DNA of 64,000 nucleotides from the NCBI GenBank assembly GCA_003576695.1, contig QOZQ01000003.1, positions 434,001 through 498,000 of the forward strand, written 5' to 3'. Shown here in pieces: positions 25,474 through 35,019 of this stretch; positions within the stretch are counted from its first letter, which is position 1; each line of letters begins with the position of its first letter. The position numbers and the translations under genes were made by a program. Source of the DNA: Taklimakanibacter lacteus. GTDB taxonomy: Bacteria > Pseudomonadota > Alphaproteobacteria > Rhizobiales > Aestuariivirgaceae. The notes beneath the pieces were generated by a model. It was given only the letters and a program-made list of their open reading frames with translations. It had not been told where the DNA came from and searched no databases.

Positions 25474-26511
25474 TCAGCCGAGGGCGCCGCCGGCTTTCTT
25501 CCAGGCGGCGATACCGCCCTCGATATGGCGCGCCGAGGCGATGCCGGCATCCTGCGCCGCCTGCACCGCCATGGCGGAACGCTCGCCAAAGGCGCAGTAG
25601 AACAGAAGCTGCTTGTGGCCTTCGGTCTCCGCGAGCTTGCGCAGCATGCCGCCCACGCCGATATTCTCCGGCAGCTCGGGGTAGGGTGCATGCAACGCGC
25701 CCGGAATGCTGCCATGGCGCTTGCGCTCGTCCTTCTCGCGCAGGTCGATCAGCACCACGCCGGGCTGGCCGACGATATCCCTGGCCTCTTTCGCCCGATA
25801 GGCCCAGCCGCGCCGCGCCACTTCTTCCTGGTGCAGGCCCTGGCGCATATTGGCGGGGACCGCGACATCCATCATCTTGGGGTTCCCGAGCTTGAGGCTG
25901 TTCATCAGCGCCGCATATTCCTCGACCGATTTCACCTGCAGCCTCGGATTGAAGGCCTTCTCCTCGCCGATCGTCGACACCGTGTCGCCCTTATAGTCAT
26001 GGGCCGGGAACACCATCGTCTCGTCCGGCAGGCGCAGCAGGCGGCCGAACAGCGATTCATATTGCGCGCGCGGATCGCCATTCTGGAAATCGGTGCGCCC
26101 GGTGCCGCGGATCATCAGCGTGTCGCCGGTGAAGACGCGGTCCTGCATGTGGAAGCTGTAGCTGTCATCCGTGTGGCCGGGCGTATAGATCACATCCATG
26201 CTGACGCCCTCGATGGTCAGCCTGTCGCCGTCGGCGATGCGCATCGACACCACATCGACGCTGCTCTGCTCGCCCATCACGGTGATGCAGTGGGTGCGGT
26301 CGCGCAGGGCGCCGAGGCCGGTGATGTGATCGGCATGGAGATGCGTGTCCACCGCCTTGACGAGGTGCACATCGAGCTCCTTCATCAGTTGCAGATAGCG
26401 GTCGACCTTCTCCAGCACCGGATCGATGATGAGCGCCTCGCCGCCGCGCCGGCTGGCGATCAGATAGGAATAGGTGCAGGACACCGGTTCGAAAAGCTGA
26501 CGGAAGATCAT
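25474..26511 (-). CDS. Persulfide dioxygenase-like MBL-fold / rhodanese fusion (ETHE1/Blh type)
   Basis: 345 residues. The metallo-beta-lactamase domain has THLHADHITG, TPGHTDDSY, FTGDTLMI and PAHDYKGDT, the iron-binding set of ETHE1-type persulfide dioxygenases. A rhodanese domain follows (residues about 235-345). Its active loop is FYCAFGERSAMAV, so the catalytic Cys is present. Such fusions oxidise glutathione persulfide and move sulfane sulfur, protecting against sulfide. A palindrome overlapping an AT-rich -10 region lies upstream, as at BigR-regulated blh operons. Single gene; no regulator gene is adjacent. Confidence 0.9.
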   Translation of the reverse strand: MIFRQLFEPVSCTYSYLIASRRGGEALIIDPVLEKVDRYLQLMKELDVHLVKAVDTHLHADHITGLGALRDRTHCITVMGEQSSVDVVSMRIADGDRLTIEGVSMDVIYTPGHTDDSYSFHMQDRVFTGDTLMIRGTGRTDFQNGDPRAQYESLFGRLLRLPDETMVFPAHDYKGDTVSTIGEEKAFNPRLQVKSVEEYAALMNSLKLGNPKMMDVAVPANMRQGLHQEEVARRGWAYRAKEARDIVGQPGVVLIDLREKDERKRHGSIPGALHAPYPELPENIGVGGMLRKLAETEGHKQLLFYCAFGERSAMAVQAAQDAGIASARHIEGGIAAWKKAGGALG

Positions 26512-26542
26512 CGCATGCCTCTATCAGGACGAAGAGCCTGTG

Positions 26543-26561
26543 ATGACATATATAGTGTCAT
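26543..26561. promoter_or_regulatory. Palindrome upstream of the MBL-rhodanese gene
   Basis: ATGACA-N7-TGTCAT with a TATATA centre lies 32 bases upstream of the start codon at 26511. Symmetry and the overlap with a possible -10 box fit an operator for a sulfide-sensing ArsR-type repressor such as BigR. That name is inference; no such gene is in this window beside it. Confidence 0.45.
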
Positions 26562-26602
26562 AGCGGCGAGCGGATTTCGATAACCGTTTGGACTGCGGGG
26601 GA

Positions 26603-27040
26603 TCATTCGGTCCGCCGCACGAACCGCGCCTTGTTCCTCTCATGTAGTGCCAGAAAGCGGTCACGTATGAGGGTGAACAGCCCGGCGGGAAGATAGCCTA
26701 AAGCGACGCTGGCCGGGCCGCCATTTCGCGCAAAACGAAGGTCCGGTCCCGGCCAGGTGAAGATATTGCCTTCGCTCAGGACAATCCATGACTGGTCATC
26801 GTCAAGGCCGAGGCGCCGTTTGGTTGGCGGCGGAATCTCGACAGCGCTTCCGGGATCACGAGGTGGAACATGCGTGATCGGCAGGACGATGACACGCAGA
26901 TCGCCGGCTTCCGTCCTGGTCGCGAGCAGCACGGCGCAAGGGCGATCCTTGACGCCTTCTTCGCGCCCCAAAGCGTGTTCATGACTCCACAGATAGGAGT
27001 AGCGGATTACGAGGCCGGGTTTTGGCTCGGGAAGGCTCAC
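26603..27040 (-). CDS. PemK/MazF-like toxin of a type II toxin-antitoxin pair
   Basis: 145 residues. The N-terminus KPGLVIRYSYLW...DRPCAVLLATRTEAGDLRVIVLPITHVPP resembles the PemK-like growth inhibitor fold (MazF-type mRNA interferases usually start with a G-x-[IV] strand followed by RPxxV). The GTG start overlaps the antitoxin stop as GTGA, the usual toxin-antitoxin coupling. The toxin is the second gene. Catalytic residues cannot be fixed by eye, so the activity is inferred from fold similarity and context. Confidence 0.7.
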   Translation of the reverse strand: MSLPEPKPGLVIRYSYLWSHEHALGREEGVKDRPCAVLLATRTEAGDLRVIVLPITHVPPRDPGSAVEIPPPTKRRLGLDDDQSWIVLSEGNIFTWPGPDLRFARNGGPASVALGYLPAGLFTLIRDRFLALHERNKARFVRRTE

Positions 27041-27303
27041 GCCTTCTTCGTCTCAAGCTCGTGATCGAAGAGGGCTGCCTCTGCCGGCGGCTCGGCGGCG
27101 GTGATGGCCGTCATGTCCGCGTCCGAAAGCTCGCCGGTGTGAAACACCTGGCGGTCACGCCGTCTAAGCCGATGGTATTCCTCAGCGGAAAGAAGGACTG
27201 TATGTTCGCGATTGTGCTTGAGAATCACGATGGGCTCGCGCTGAGCCCGGTCCTGGAAGACGCCAGGCGTTTTGATGAATTCGGTTGAACTGATCTTGAC
27301 CAT
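27037..27303 (-). CDS. Phd/YefM-like antitoxin
   Basis: 88 residues from the ATG at 27303. The pattern VKISSTEFIKTPGVFQDRAQREPIVI, then HNREHTVLLSAEEYHRL, is typical of Phd/YefM antitoxins: an N-terminal DNA-binding dimer and a C-terminal tail that wraps the toxin. It precedes the toxin and overlaps it by the last bases. A promoter (TTGAAA-N17-TATATT) and a 14-bp palindrome stand directly upstream, fitting autorepression. Those sites lie inside the start of the divergent transglycosylase gene. Confidence 0.75.
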   Translation of the reverse strand: MVKISSTEFIKTPGVFQDRAQREPIVILKHNREHTVLLSAEEYHRLRRRDRQVFHTGELSDADMTAITAAEPPAEAALFDHELETKKA

Positions 27304-28543
27304 GACCGGCACTCGGATTATTCGAATAATTCGAAATATACGGATATTCCAAGGGATTTTCAAGGATCTCCCACTCGCCGCCTGTGTTGCCTTCGCATGC
27401 CTTTTCGCGACGCCCGCAAGCGCGGTTCCCTTCGAGGCCTGCGTGAAGGGCATTCGCGGCGACGCGCTCAAGGCCGGCGTCAGGGCCGATATTGTCACGG
27501 CCGCGCTCGGCGACATCAGGTTCGATGAAAAGGTGGTGCGCTTCTCGCGCAACCAGCCGGAATACAAGCTCGCCATCTGGGACTATATGGCCTTCCTGGT
27601 CGATGAGGCGCGCATTGCCGACGGCCGGACGATGATGCGCATCGAGGCCAAGACCCTGGCCGCCATCGAAAAGACCTATGGCGTCGACCGTTTCGTGCTC
27701 ACCGCTTTGTGGGGTGTCGAGAGCGATTACGGGAAGATCGAAGGCGATTTCTTCCTGCCCCGGGCGCTGGCGAGCCTGGCTTGCTCGGGGCGCCGGGCGC
27801 GGATGTTCAGGGGCGAGCTGATCCAGGCGCTGAAGATCGCGGCTGCGGGCGATGTGAAGCTCAAGGACCTGCACGGATCCTGGGCCGGCGCCTTCGGCCA
27901 CACCCAGTTCATGCCCTCGACCTGGCGAAGGCTGGCGGTCGATTTCGACCGCGACGGCAGGCGCGACATCGTCAACTCGGTCGCCGATGCGCTCGCCTCC
28001 AGCGCCAACTTCCTCAGGAAATCCGGCTGGCGCTCGGGCCTGCCCTGGGGCTTCGAGGTGAAACTGCCCGCCAAATACAAAGGCCCGGTGGGCCGCGGAA
28101 AGAAAGCCTCACCGGCAACCTGGGCGAAGAGGGGCGTCACGCGCGCCGATGGCTCAGCCCTGCCCAGGTCCGGCTCCTACGGTTTGCTGCGCCCGGCGGG
28201 GCGCAACGGACCGGCCTTCCTGGTGTCGCGCAATTTCGATGCGCTTTATTCGTACAACGCGGCCGAATCCTATGCGCTGGCGATCTCGCATCTCTCCGAT
28301 CGCCTGAAAGGGAAGGGCGCGTTCACGAAGGCCTGGCCGACCAATGATCCGGGCCTGTCGCGCGCCCAGCGCAAGCGCCTGCAGGAACTGCTGATCGCGC
28401 AGGGTCTCTACAAGGGTGAAGCCGACGGGCGCATGGGCCCGCTGACCGCCGCCGCGATCCGGCTCGCCGAGAGAAAGGCCGGCCTGAAGGAGACAGGCCG
28501 GCCCGGTGCGCGCATTCTGGAGGTGTTGACGGGAAATAATTAG
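27302..28543 (+). CDS. Lytic murein transglycosylase (MltB family), copy 1
   Basis: About 413 residues. A signal-like hydrophobic stretch (AACVAFACLFATPASA) is followed by the MltB-type domain: GVDRFVLTALWGVESDYG with the catalytic Glu, AGAFGHTQFMPSTWRRLAVDFDRDG, and SYNAAESYALAI. A peptidoglycan-binding domain (LQELLIAQGLYKGEADGRMGPLTAAAI) forms the C-terminus. It cleaves glycan strands to anhydro-muropeptides. The first residues (TRIIRIIRNIRIF) are encoded by the antitoxin operator region, and no ribosome site precedes the ATG, so the 5' end may have been altered by arrival of the toxin-antitoxin pair. A close paralogue lies at 44.9 kb. Confidence 0.88.
   Translation: MTGTRIIRIIRNIRIFQGIFKDLPLAACVAFACLFATPASAVPFEACVKGIRGDALKAGVRADIVTAALGDIRFDEKVVRFSRNQPEYKLAIWDYMAFLVDEARIADGRTMMRIEAKTLAAIEKTYGVDRFVLTALWGVESDYGKIEGDFFLPRALASLACSGRRARMFRGELIQALKIAAAGDVKLKDLHGSWAGAFGHTQFMPSTWRRLAVDFDRDGRRDIVNSVADALASSANFLRKSGWRSGLPWGFEVKLPAKYKGPVGRGKKASPATWAKRGVTRADGSALPRSGSYGLLRPAGRNGPAFLVSRNFDALYSYNAAESYALAISHLSDRLKGKGAFTKAWPTNDPGLSRAQRKRLQELLIAQGLYKGEADGRMGPLTAAAIRLAERKAGLKETGRPGARILEVLTGNN
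27317..27363 (-). promoter_or_regulatory. Promoter and palindromic operator of the toxin-antitoxin pair
   Basis: On the minus strand TTGAAA (27363-27358), 17 bases and TATATT (27340-27335) form a good sigma-70 promoter. The perfect palindrome ATTATTCGAATAAT at 27317-27330 covers the expected start of transcription. Both lie inside the N-terminal codons of the plus-strand transglycosylase gene. Confidence 0.6.
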
Positions 28544-28646
28544 GCAATGACCGCCGCATCGACCGCGTCGAGAACATTGGTCTCGAGGTCGGATAATTGC
28601 CATGCACCGCCCTCGAACAGGGGCAGATGTCATGCGCCTCATCGCC

Positions 28647-30452
<1,806 letters not shown>

Positions 30453-30687
30453 GGAAGAGGTTTTCGACACTATCCCATTTCCCGGGGGACGCGCTCGCAA
30501 TTCGACAGCACCAGGCCGGCCTGCCCGGGCAGACGACCTTACTCAGGGGAGCCGATCCTTGCCATCAAGCTGCCGGATTGTGGCGGCAACGATCTATGCG
30601 CCTCGGGTCCAATAGGCGTATCGTTTGACGACTCCGCCGGGCCTTCCAGAAGGGCAGGTAAAACGGAAGGTAGCGGCAGTCGGCAGC

Positions 30688-31827
30688 ATGACGTCACCCT
30701 CAAGCGAACAGATATCGAGCCGCGATCATCGCGTCGATTTCCTGCGCGGCCTGGCGCTGGCGATGATCTTCATCAATCATGTGCCGGACAATTTCTACGC
30801 GGGCTTCACCACCATCAATTTCGGCCTCTCCGACGCAGCGGAAATCTTCGTCCTGCTGGCGGGCTTTGCCTCGGCCAATGCCTATTTCCCGCGCTTTGCG
30901 CAAGGGCAGGCAGTGAGCGCCTCGCTCGGCGCGCTGAAACGCTCGGCCATGCTTTATGCGAGCCACATCGTGACGACGATGATGGCCCTGGCGCTGTTCT
31001 GCGCCGCCGCCATGGTCTTCGCGCGGCCGGGCTATGTCCATGACATGATCTATAATGTCGGCCTGAAGACGTTCTTCGAGAACACGGCCGCGGCCTTTGT
31101 CGGCATGGTGCTGCTCGGCCACCAGCTCGGCTATTTCAACATCCTGCCCATGTATATGGTCTTCCTGGCGCTGCTGCCCGTCATGATGTGGTTGGCGCGG
31201 ATGAGCCGCGCGCTGCTCTTCGCCGCGTCGCTGGTACTGTGGCTCGCCGCCGGCTGGTACGGGCTCAACATACCGAACTACCCGATACCGGGCGGCTGGT
31301 TCTTCAATCCCTTTGCCTGGCAGCTTCTGTTCGTGATCGGCTTCATCTCGGGGCTGTGGTCGCGCGAGGGGCGCATGCCTGAATTCAACCCGCTTCTGTT
31401 CTGGCTGTGCATCGCCTGGCTTGTCTTCGCCTGTGCCTGGGTGAGGCTGGGCTATTCGGCCTGGAAGCCTGCCGACACGTTGATCCCGCAGCGCCTGTGG
31501 AATTTCGACAAGACCTATTTCGCCCTGCCGCGCCTGCTGCACATACTGGCGCTCGCTTATGTGGTGATGATCTCGCCCTTTGGCGAATGGCTGCGCCGCA
31601 TTCCGCCGTCGAACCCGCTCACCGTCATGGGGCGCCATTCGCTGCCCGTCTTCTGCCTGGGCTCGCTTCTCGCCATGGCGGGCGCCATCCTGCGCTATGA
31701 ATGGGGCGGCGGCGTCCTCCATGACACGGTCCTCATCCTGAGCGTGTTCACCCTTCCCATGCTCCTCGCTTATGCGCTGGATGCCGGCCGTCCCGCGCCC
31801 CGCAGCCGCGCCGCGCAAGCGGCATAG
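30688..31827 (+). CDS. opgC: OpgC-type membrane protein
   Basis: About 379 residues with some ten transmembrane helices. The opening RDHRVDFLRGLALAMIFINHVPDNF and FGLSDAAEIFVLLAGFASANAY are the signature of OpgC, an inner-membrane acyltransferase-like protein that succinylates osmoregulated periplasmic glucans. The conserved His in INHVP is the likely catalytic residue by analogy with acyltransferase-3 proteins. The ATG at 30688 is chosen to fit the family N-terminus; its ribosome site is weak. Neighbouring genes do not concern glucans. Confidence 0.88.
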   Translation: MTSPSSEQISSRDHRVDFLRGLALAMIFINHVPDNFYAGFTTINFGLSDAAEIFVLLAGFASANAYFPRFAQGQAVSASLGALKRSAMLYASHIVTTMMALALFCAAAMVFARPGYVHDMIYNVGLKTFFENTAAAFVGMVLLGHQLGYFNILPMYMVFLALLPVMMWLARMSRALLFAASLVLWLAAGWYGLNIPNYPIPGGWFFNPFAWQLLFVIGFISGLWSREGRMPEFNPLLFWLCIAWLVFACAWVRLGYSAWKPADTLIPQRLWNFDKTYFALPRLLHILALAYVVMISPFGEWLRRIPPSNPLTVMGRHSLPVFCLGSLLAMAGAILRYEWGGGVLHDTVLILSVFTLPMLLAYALDAGRPAPRSRAAQAA

Positions 31828-31900
31828 ACAGACCCGCCGCTCCATCCTTGCAGAATGATGCCCCGGTTGTCATAGTGGGATTGCGTCTGCGGAGGACAGC

Positions 31901-32401
31901 ATGAGCAGCGACCCGGCTCACGACCATATGGCCGACACCGCAACCGCGGGCGTCATCGCGCGGCCGCCCTTCATCTTTCTTGCCAGCCTTCTGCTCGGCT
32001 ATCTGCTCCACTACCTGTTGCCCTTGCCGTTCTCGCCGCCATGGCCGGACCTTCTCACCTGGATCGTTGCCGGCGTTCTGATCCTCGTCGGGCTCACCGT
32101 CTTTGCCGCAGGGATTCGAAACTTCTCGACCGCCGGGACGCCGGTGCCCACAAACGAGCCGACGCGCGCGCTGGTGACGACCGGCATTCATGGCAGAACC
32201 CGCAATCCCATCTATGTGGGCATGTTCCTCGTCTATGCCGGCATCGGCATCGGCGTGCAAAGCCTGTGGATCCTGATCCTGCTGTTGCCGCTTGCCGTGG
32301 TCATCAATTATGGCGTCGTGGCCCGCGAGGAGGCCTATCTGGAGAAGCTGTTCGGCGAGGAGTATCGCACCTACAAGGCCCGCGTGCGCCGCTGGATTTA
32401 G
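31901..32401 (+). CDS. Isoprenylcysteine carboxyl methyltransferase-like membrane protein
   Basis: 166 residues with four or five transmembrane helices. The C-terminal half has the ICMT/PEMT signature: VTTGIHGRTRNPIYVGMFLVYAG with the Arg-Asn-Pro-x-Tyr motif, and REEAYLEKLFGEEYRTYKARVRRW. Proteins of this family use SAM at the membrane face; bacterial members often have unknown lipid or quinone-like substrates. GGAGGACAGC lies upstream of the ATG. It seems to stand alone. Confidence 0.88.
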   Translation: MSSDPAHDHMADTATAGVIARPPFIFLASLLLGYLLHYLLPLPFSPPWPDLLTWIVAGVLILVGLTVFAAGIRNFSTAGTPVPTNEPTRALVTTGIHGRTRNPIYVGMFLVYAGIGIGVQSLWILILLLPLAVVINYGVVAREEAYLEKLFGEEYRTYKARVRRWI

Positions 32402-32499
32402 CCGGTTTCAACATCCCGGAACTCATTTGACCTTTTTTGACTCCTTTTTCGCTCCTCGATCGTCTTGGCGACATGGGATCACGATCAAGGAGCAGAGAA

Positions 32500-33255
32500 A
32501 TGAGCCTCAAGGATAAGACTGCCGTCGTTACCGGCGGAAGCCGTGGCCTCGGTCGCGGGCTGGTGGAAGCGCTCGTCGCCGGGGGCGCCCATGTGACGGT
32601 CGTCGCCCGCGATGCCGATGCGCTCGCCGCCGTCCGCGCCGAACTTGGGGTCACCACGGTCGCCGCCGATATTGTGGATGAGACCGCGGCACAGCGCATC
32701 CTGGCCGAGATCCGGCCGGATATCCTGGCGCTGAACGCAGGCACCAAGCCGCGCATGGGCAGCCTCGACCAGATGGAATGGGCGGATTTCACCGCCCCCT
32801 GGGAGACCGACGTCAAGGCGGGGCTCTATTGGATGAAGGCGGCGCTCAATCTGCCGCTGAAGCCCGGAAGCCGTGTGCTCGTGGGCTCGAGTGGTGCGGC
32901 CAATAACGGATCGCCGCTTTCCGGCGGCTATGCCGGCGCCAAGCGCATGCTGTGGCTCATGGCCAAATATGCCAACAATATTGTGGCGCAGAAGAAGCTC
33001 GGCATCCGCTTCCAGGTGATCGTGCCCTTGCAGATGGTGGGCGGCACCGGCGTCGGCGACACCGGCGCCGATGCCTATGCCAAGGCCGAGGGCATCAGCG
33101 CGCAAGAGGTCCTGCAGCGCTTCGGCGTTCCGATGCCGCCCCGCGCGTTCGGCGAGAAGGTTGTTTCGGTGCTGGATGATCCGAAATATGCTGATGGCTT
33201 CGCCTTCGGTCTGAAGGGCGACACGGGAGTGACAATTATCGAGGGAGTCGCGTGA
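32500..33255 (+). CDS. SDR-family oxidoreductase
   Basis: 251 residues of the classical short-chain dehydrogenase fold: TGGSRGLGRG cofactor loop, LNAGT (NAG-type motif), catalytic Ser in VGSSGAANN and Tyr-x3-Lys in GGYAGAKRML. AAGGAG lies upstream of the ATG at 32500. The stop overlaps the GTG of the following sigma factor, so both are translationally coupled. Oxidoreductases next to ECF sigma factors with SnoaL-like tails are a known arrangement. The substrate is unknown. Confidence 0.9.
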   Translation: MSLKDKTAVVTGGSRGLGRGLVEALVAGGAHVTVVARDADALAAVRAELGVTTVAADIVDETAAQRILAEIRPDILALNAGTKPRMGSLDQMEWADFTAPWETDVKAGLYWMKAALNLPLKPGSRVLVGSSGAANNGSPLSGGYAGAKRMLWLMAKYANNIVAQKKLGIRFQVIVPLQMVGGTGVGDTGADAYAKAEGISAQEVLQRFGVPMPPRAFGEKVVSVLDDPKYADGFAFGLKGDTGVTIIEGVA

Positions 33256-34160
33256 GCCGGGAAGGGAGCGTCCAGCATACCGAACGCCTGATCGGCCTCC
33301 TCGCCGCGGCGAGCGAGCTGCGCCCTGAGCTGCATCGATATTGCGCACGTCTCATGGGCTCGGTCATCGACGGCGAGGACATCGTGCAGGACACGCTGGT
33401 GCGCGCCTTCGTCGGCCTGGAAGACCTGGAGGAGACGCCGCCGCTACGCCCCTGGCTGTTCAAGATCGCCCACAATCGTGCGCTCGATGTGTTGCGCGGC
33501 CGTGCTGTGCGCAAGGTAGAGCCCATCGAGGCTGCCCTCGATGTCGCCGATACGGAAAGCCCTGATCCGGTGGAGACTCTGATGCGCCAGGAAGCGGTCA
33601 AGACGGCGGTGTCGCGTTTTGCGGAGCTCCCCATCCCGCAGCGCAGCGTCGTCATCTTGAAGGATGTGCTGGGCGAATCGCTGGCCGAGATCGGAAGTCT
33701 TCTCGACCTCTCGATCGATGCCGTGAAAGGCCATCTGGCGCGCGGGCGGGCGCGTCTGCGCGACATCAATGGGCGCGCCGCATCGCTCGCCGAAATGCCG
33801 CCGGTGTCGCCGCAAGTGACACGCTATGTGACGCTGTTCAACCAGCAGAACTGGGACGCCTTGCGGGCGCTGCTCGCCGACGATGTGAGGCTCGTCCAAT
33901 CTGCCCATCCTCAGCGTTTGGGCAAGACGGATGTCGGCAAATTCTTCACTGTCTATGCCGGACATGATGGCCTGAGGCTCGCTCCGGCCTGGCTCGAGGG
34001 CAAAGAAGTGATCGCGGTTTTCGACGGTCGCGATGGTCGCAAGCCCAGCTATGTAATGTGGCTCGAATGGCAGGACGGCCGGATAAGCTTCATCCGCGAC
34101 TACCGCTATGTCCGTTATGCCATCGCCGACGCGGAACTGGTGCTGGCCAGCTCCTCATAG
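33252..34160 (+). CDS. ECF sigma factor with SnoaL-like C-terminal domain
   Basis: 302 residues. Region 2 is seen in ELRPELHRYCARLMGSVIDGEDIVQDTLVRAF and PWLFKIAHNRALDVLRGR; region 4 in FAELPIPQRSVVILKDVLGESLAEIG and VKGHLARGRARLR. A C-terminal domain of about 115 residues (VTRYVTLFNQQNWDALRALLADDV...) has the SnoaL/NTF2-like fold found in ECF41-type and related sigma factors, where it controls activity without an anti-sigma factor. The ECF41 hallmark motifs WLPEP and DGGGR are not present, so it belongs to a related group. GTG start, coupled to the SDR gene. Confidence 0.9.
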   Translation: MSREGSVQHTERLIGLLAAASELRPELHRYCARLMGSVIDGEDIVQDTLVRAFVGLEDLEETPPLRPWLFKIAHNRALDVLRGRAVRKVEPIEAALDVADTESPDPVETLMRQEAVKTAVSRFAELPIPQRSVVILKDVLGESLAEIGSLLDLSIDAVKGHLARGRARLRDINGRAASLAEMPPVSPQVTRYVTLFNQQNWDALRALLADDVRLVQSAHPQRLGKTDVGKFFTVYAGHDGLRLAPAWLEGKEVIAVFDGRDGRKPSYVMWLEWQDGRISFIRDYRYVRYAIADAELVLASSS

Positions 34161-34324
34161 AGCGTCTTCCTGTTCAGGCATGCGCGATTTCCCCGCTGTG
34201 CAGTGCGGCGCAATTCCGATAAGCTGCTGATATCGCGGTACTTGCTTCCAAAAGCGAAGATGGAGCGGACCGCAAAATTCTCGGATTCTCCCTGTATTTT
34301 CCCTGTATCCGTGTGGGACGTACG

Positions 34325-34690
34325 ATGACCTATGACAAATTCAACATCTTCTGCGGCTCGCTCCCGGCCACGACCTATGTGATGCAATGGGGCGGCTCGC
34401 ATGTGTGGAAAGTGGGCGGCAAGGTCTTCGCCGTCGGTGGCTGGGACGAGGGTGAGCATCCGCATATCACCTTCAAGGTTTCCCCCATCGCCTATGAAGT
34501 GCTGAAAGACCAGCCGGGTCTCAGGCCGGCACCCTATCTCGCGTCGCGTGGCATGAAATGGATCCAGCATTATGCCAGACCCGGCCTCAGGGATGCGGAG
34601 CTCAGGGAATATCTCAAGGCCTCGCACCGGATCGTGGTGCAGGGCCTGTCGAAGAAGAAGCAGAAGGAGCTCGGACTGTCATTCGGGTGA
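34325..34690 (+). CDS. MmcQ/YjbR family protein
   Basis: 121 residues. The pattern FCGSLPATTYVMQWGGSHVWKVGGKVFAVGG, then PHITFKVSPIAYEVLKDQPGLRPAPYLASRGMKWI, identifies the MmcQ/YjbR (DUF419) family, small proteins with a CyaY-like fold thought to bind DNA. The C-terminal Lys-rich end (SKKKQKELGL) is consistent with that. No operon partner; 164 bases of empty sequence precede it. Confidence 0.9.
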   Translation: MTYDKFNIFCGSLPATTYVMQWGGSHVWKVGGKVFAVGGWDEGEHPHITFKVSPIAYEVLKDQPGLRPAPYLASRGMKWIQHYARPGLRDAELREYLKASHRIVVQGLSKKKQKELGLSFG

Positions 34691-35019
34691 TCGACTGAAC
34701 CCGCGTTTTTGATTGAACACTTGCGCTGCGGCAGATTTTGTGCCAATTGCGCAGCCCGCGCCATGAGCGCGTTTGCTGGAGCAGGACCGATGATGGAAGA
34801 TCGCACCATACTGTGCGCAGGTCTTCCGGGCGCCCGAAACGCCCGGCCGCTCCTTATTGCGCCGGCAAGCTAGCCGGCAAAGCTCTGCGACCAGCCACAT
34901 CCTGAAAATCTGAACCTCTGATGGCGTGACCACGCGCGCTTGCGCGCCTGTCGTGCCGTCACGCCGCACCCTCCGTCCATCCATGGCCGCGGGGCGGCCG
35001 AGCCATTGGACAACGATCA
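34691..35019. other. Gene-free gap with hairpins
   Basis: No gene is credible in these 329 bases. Two stems are evident: CCGGGCG/CGCCCGG (34826-34832 and 34840-34846) and GCCGGC/GCCGGC around 34861-34879. They may end transcription of the YjbR gene. No promoter for the following gene stands out. Confidence 0.4.

Noticed and set aside
33252-34160. Assignment of the sigma factor to ECF41 proper
   Set aside because: The WLPEP and DGGGR motifs of that group are not present in the C-terminal domain, so only a related group is claimed.
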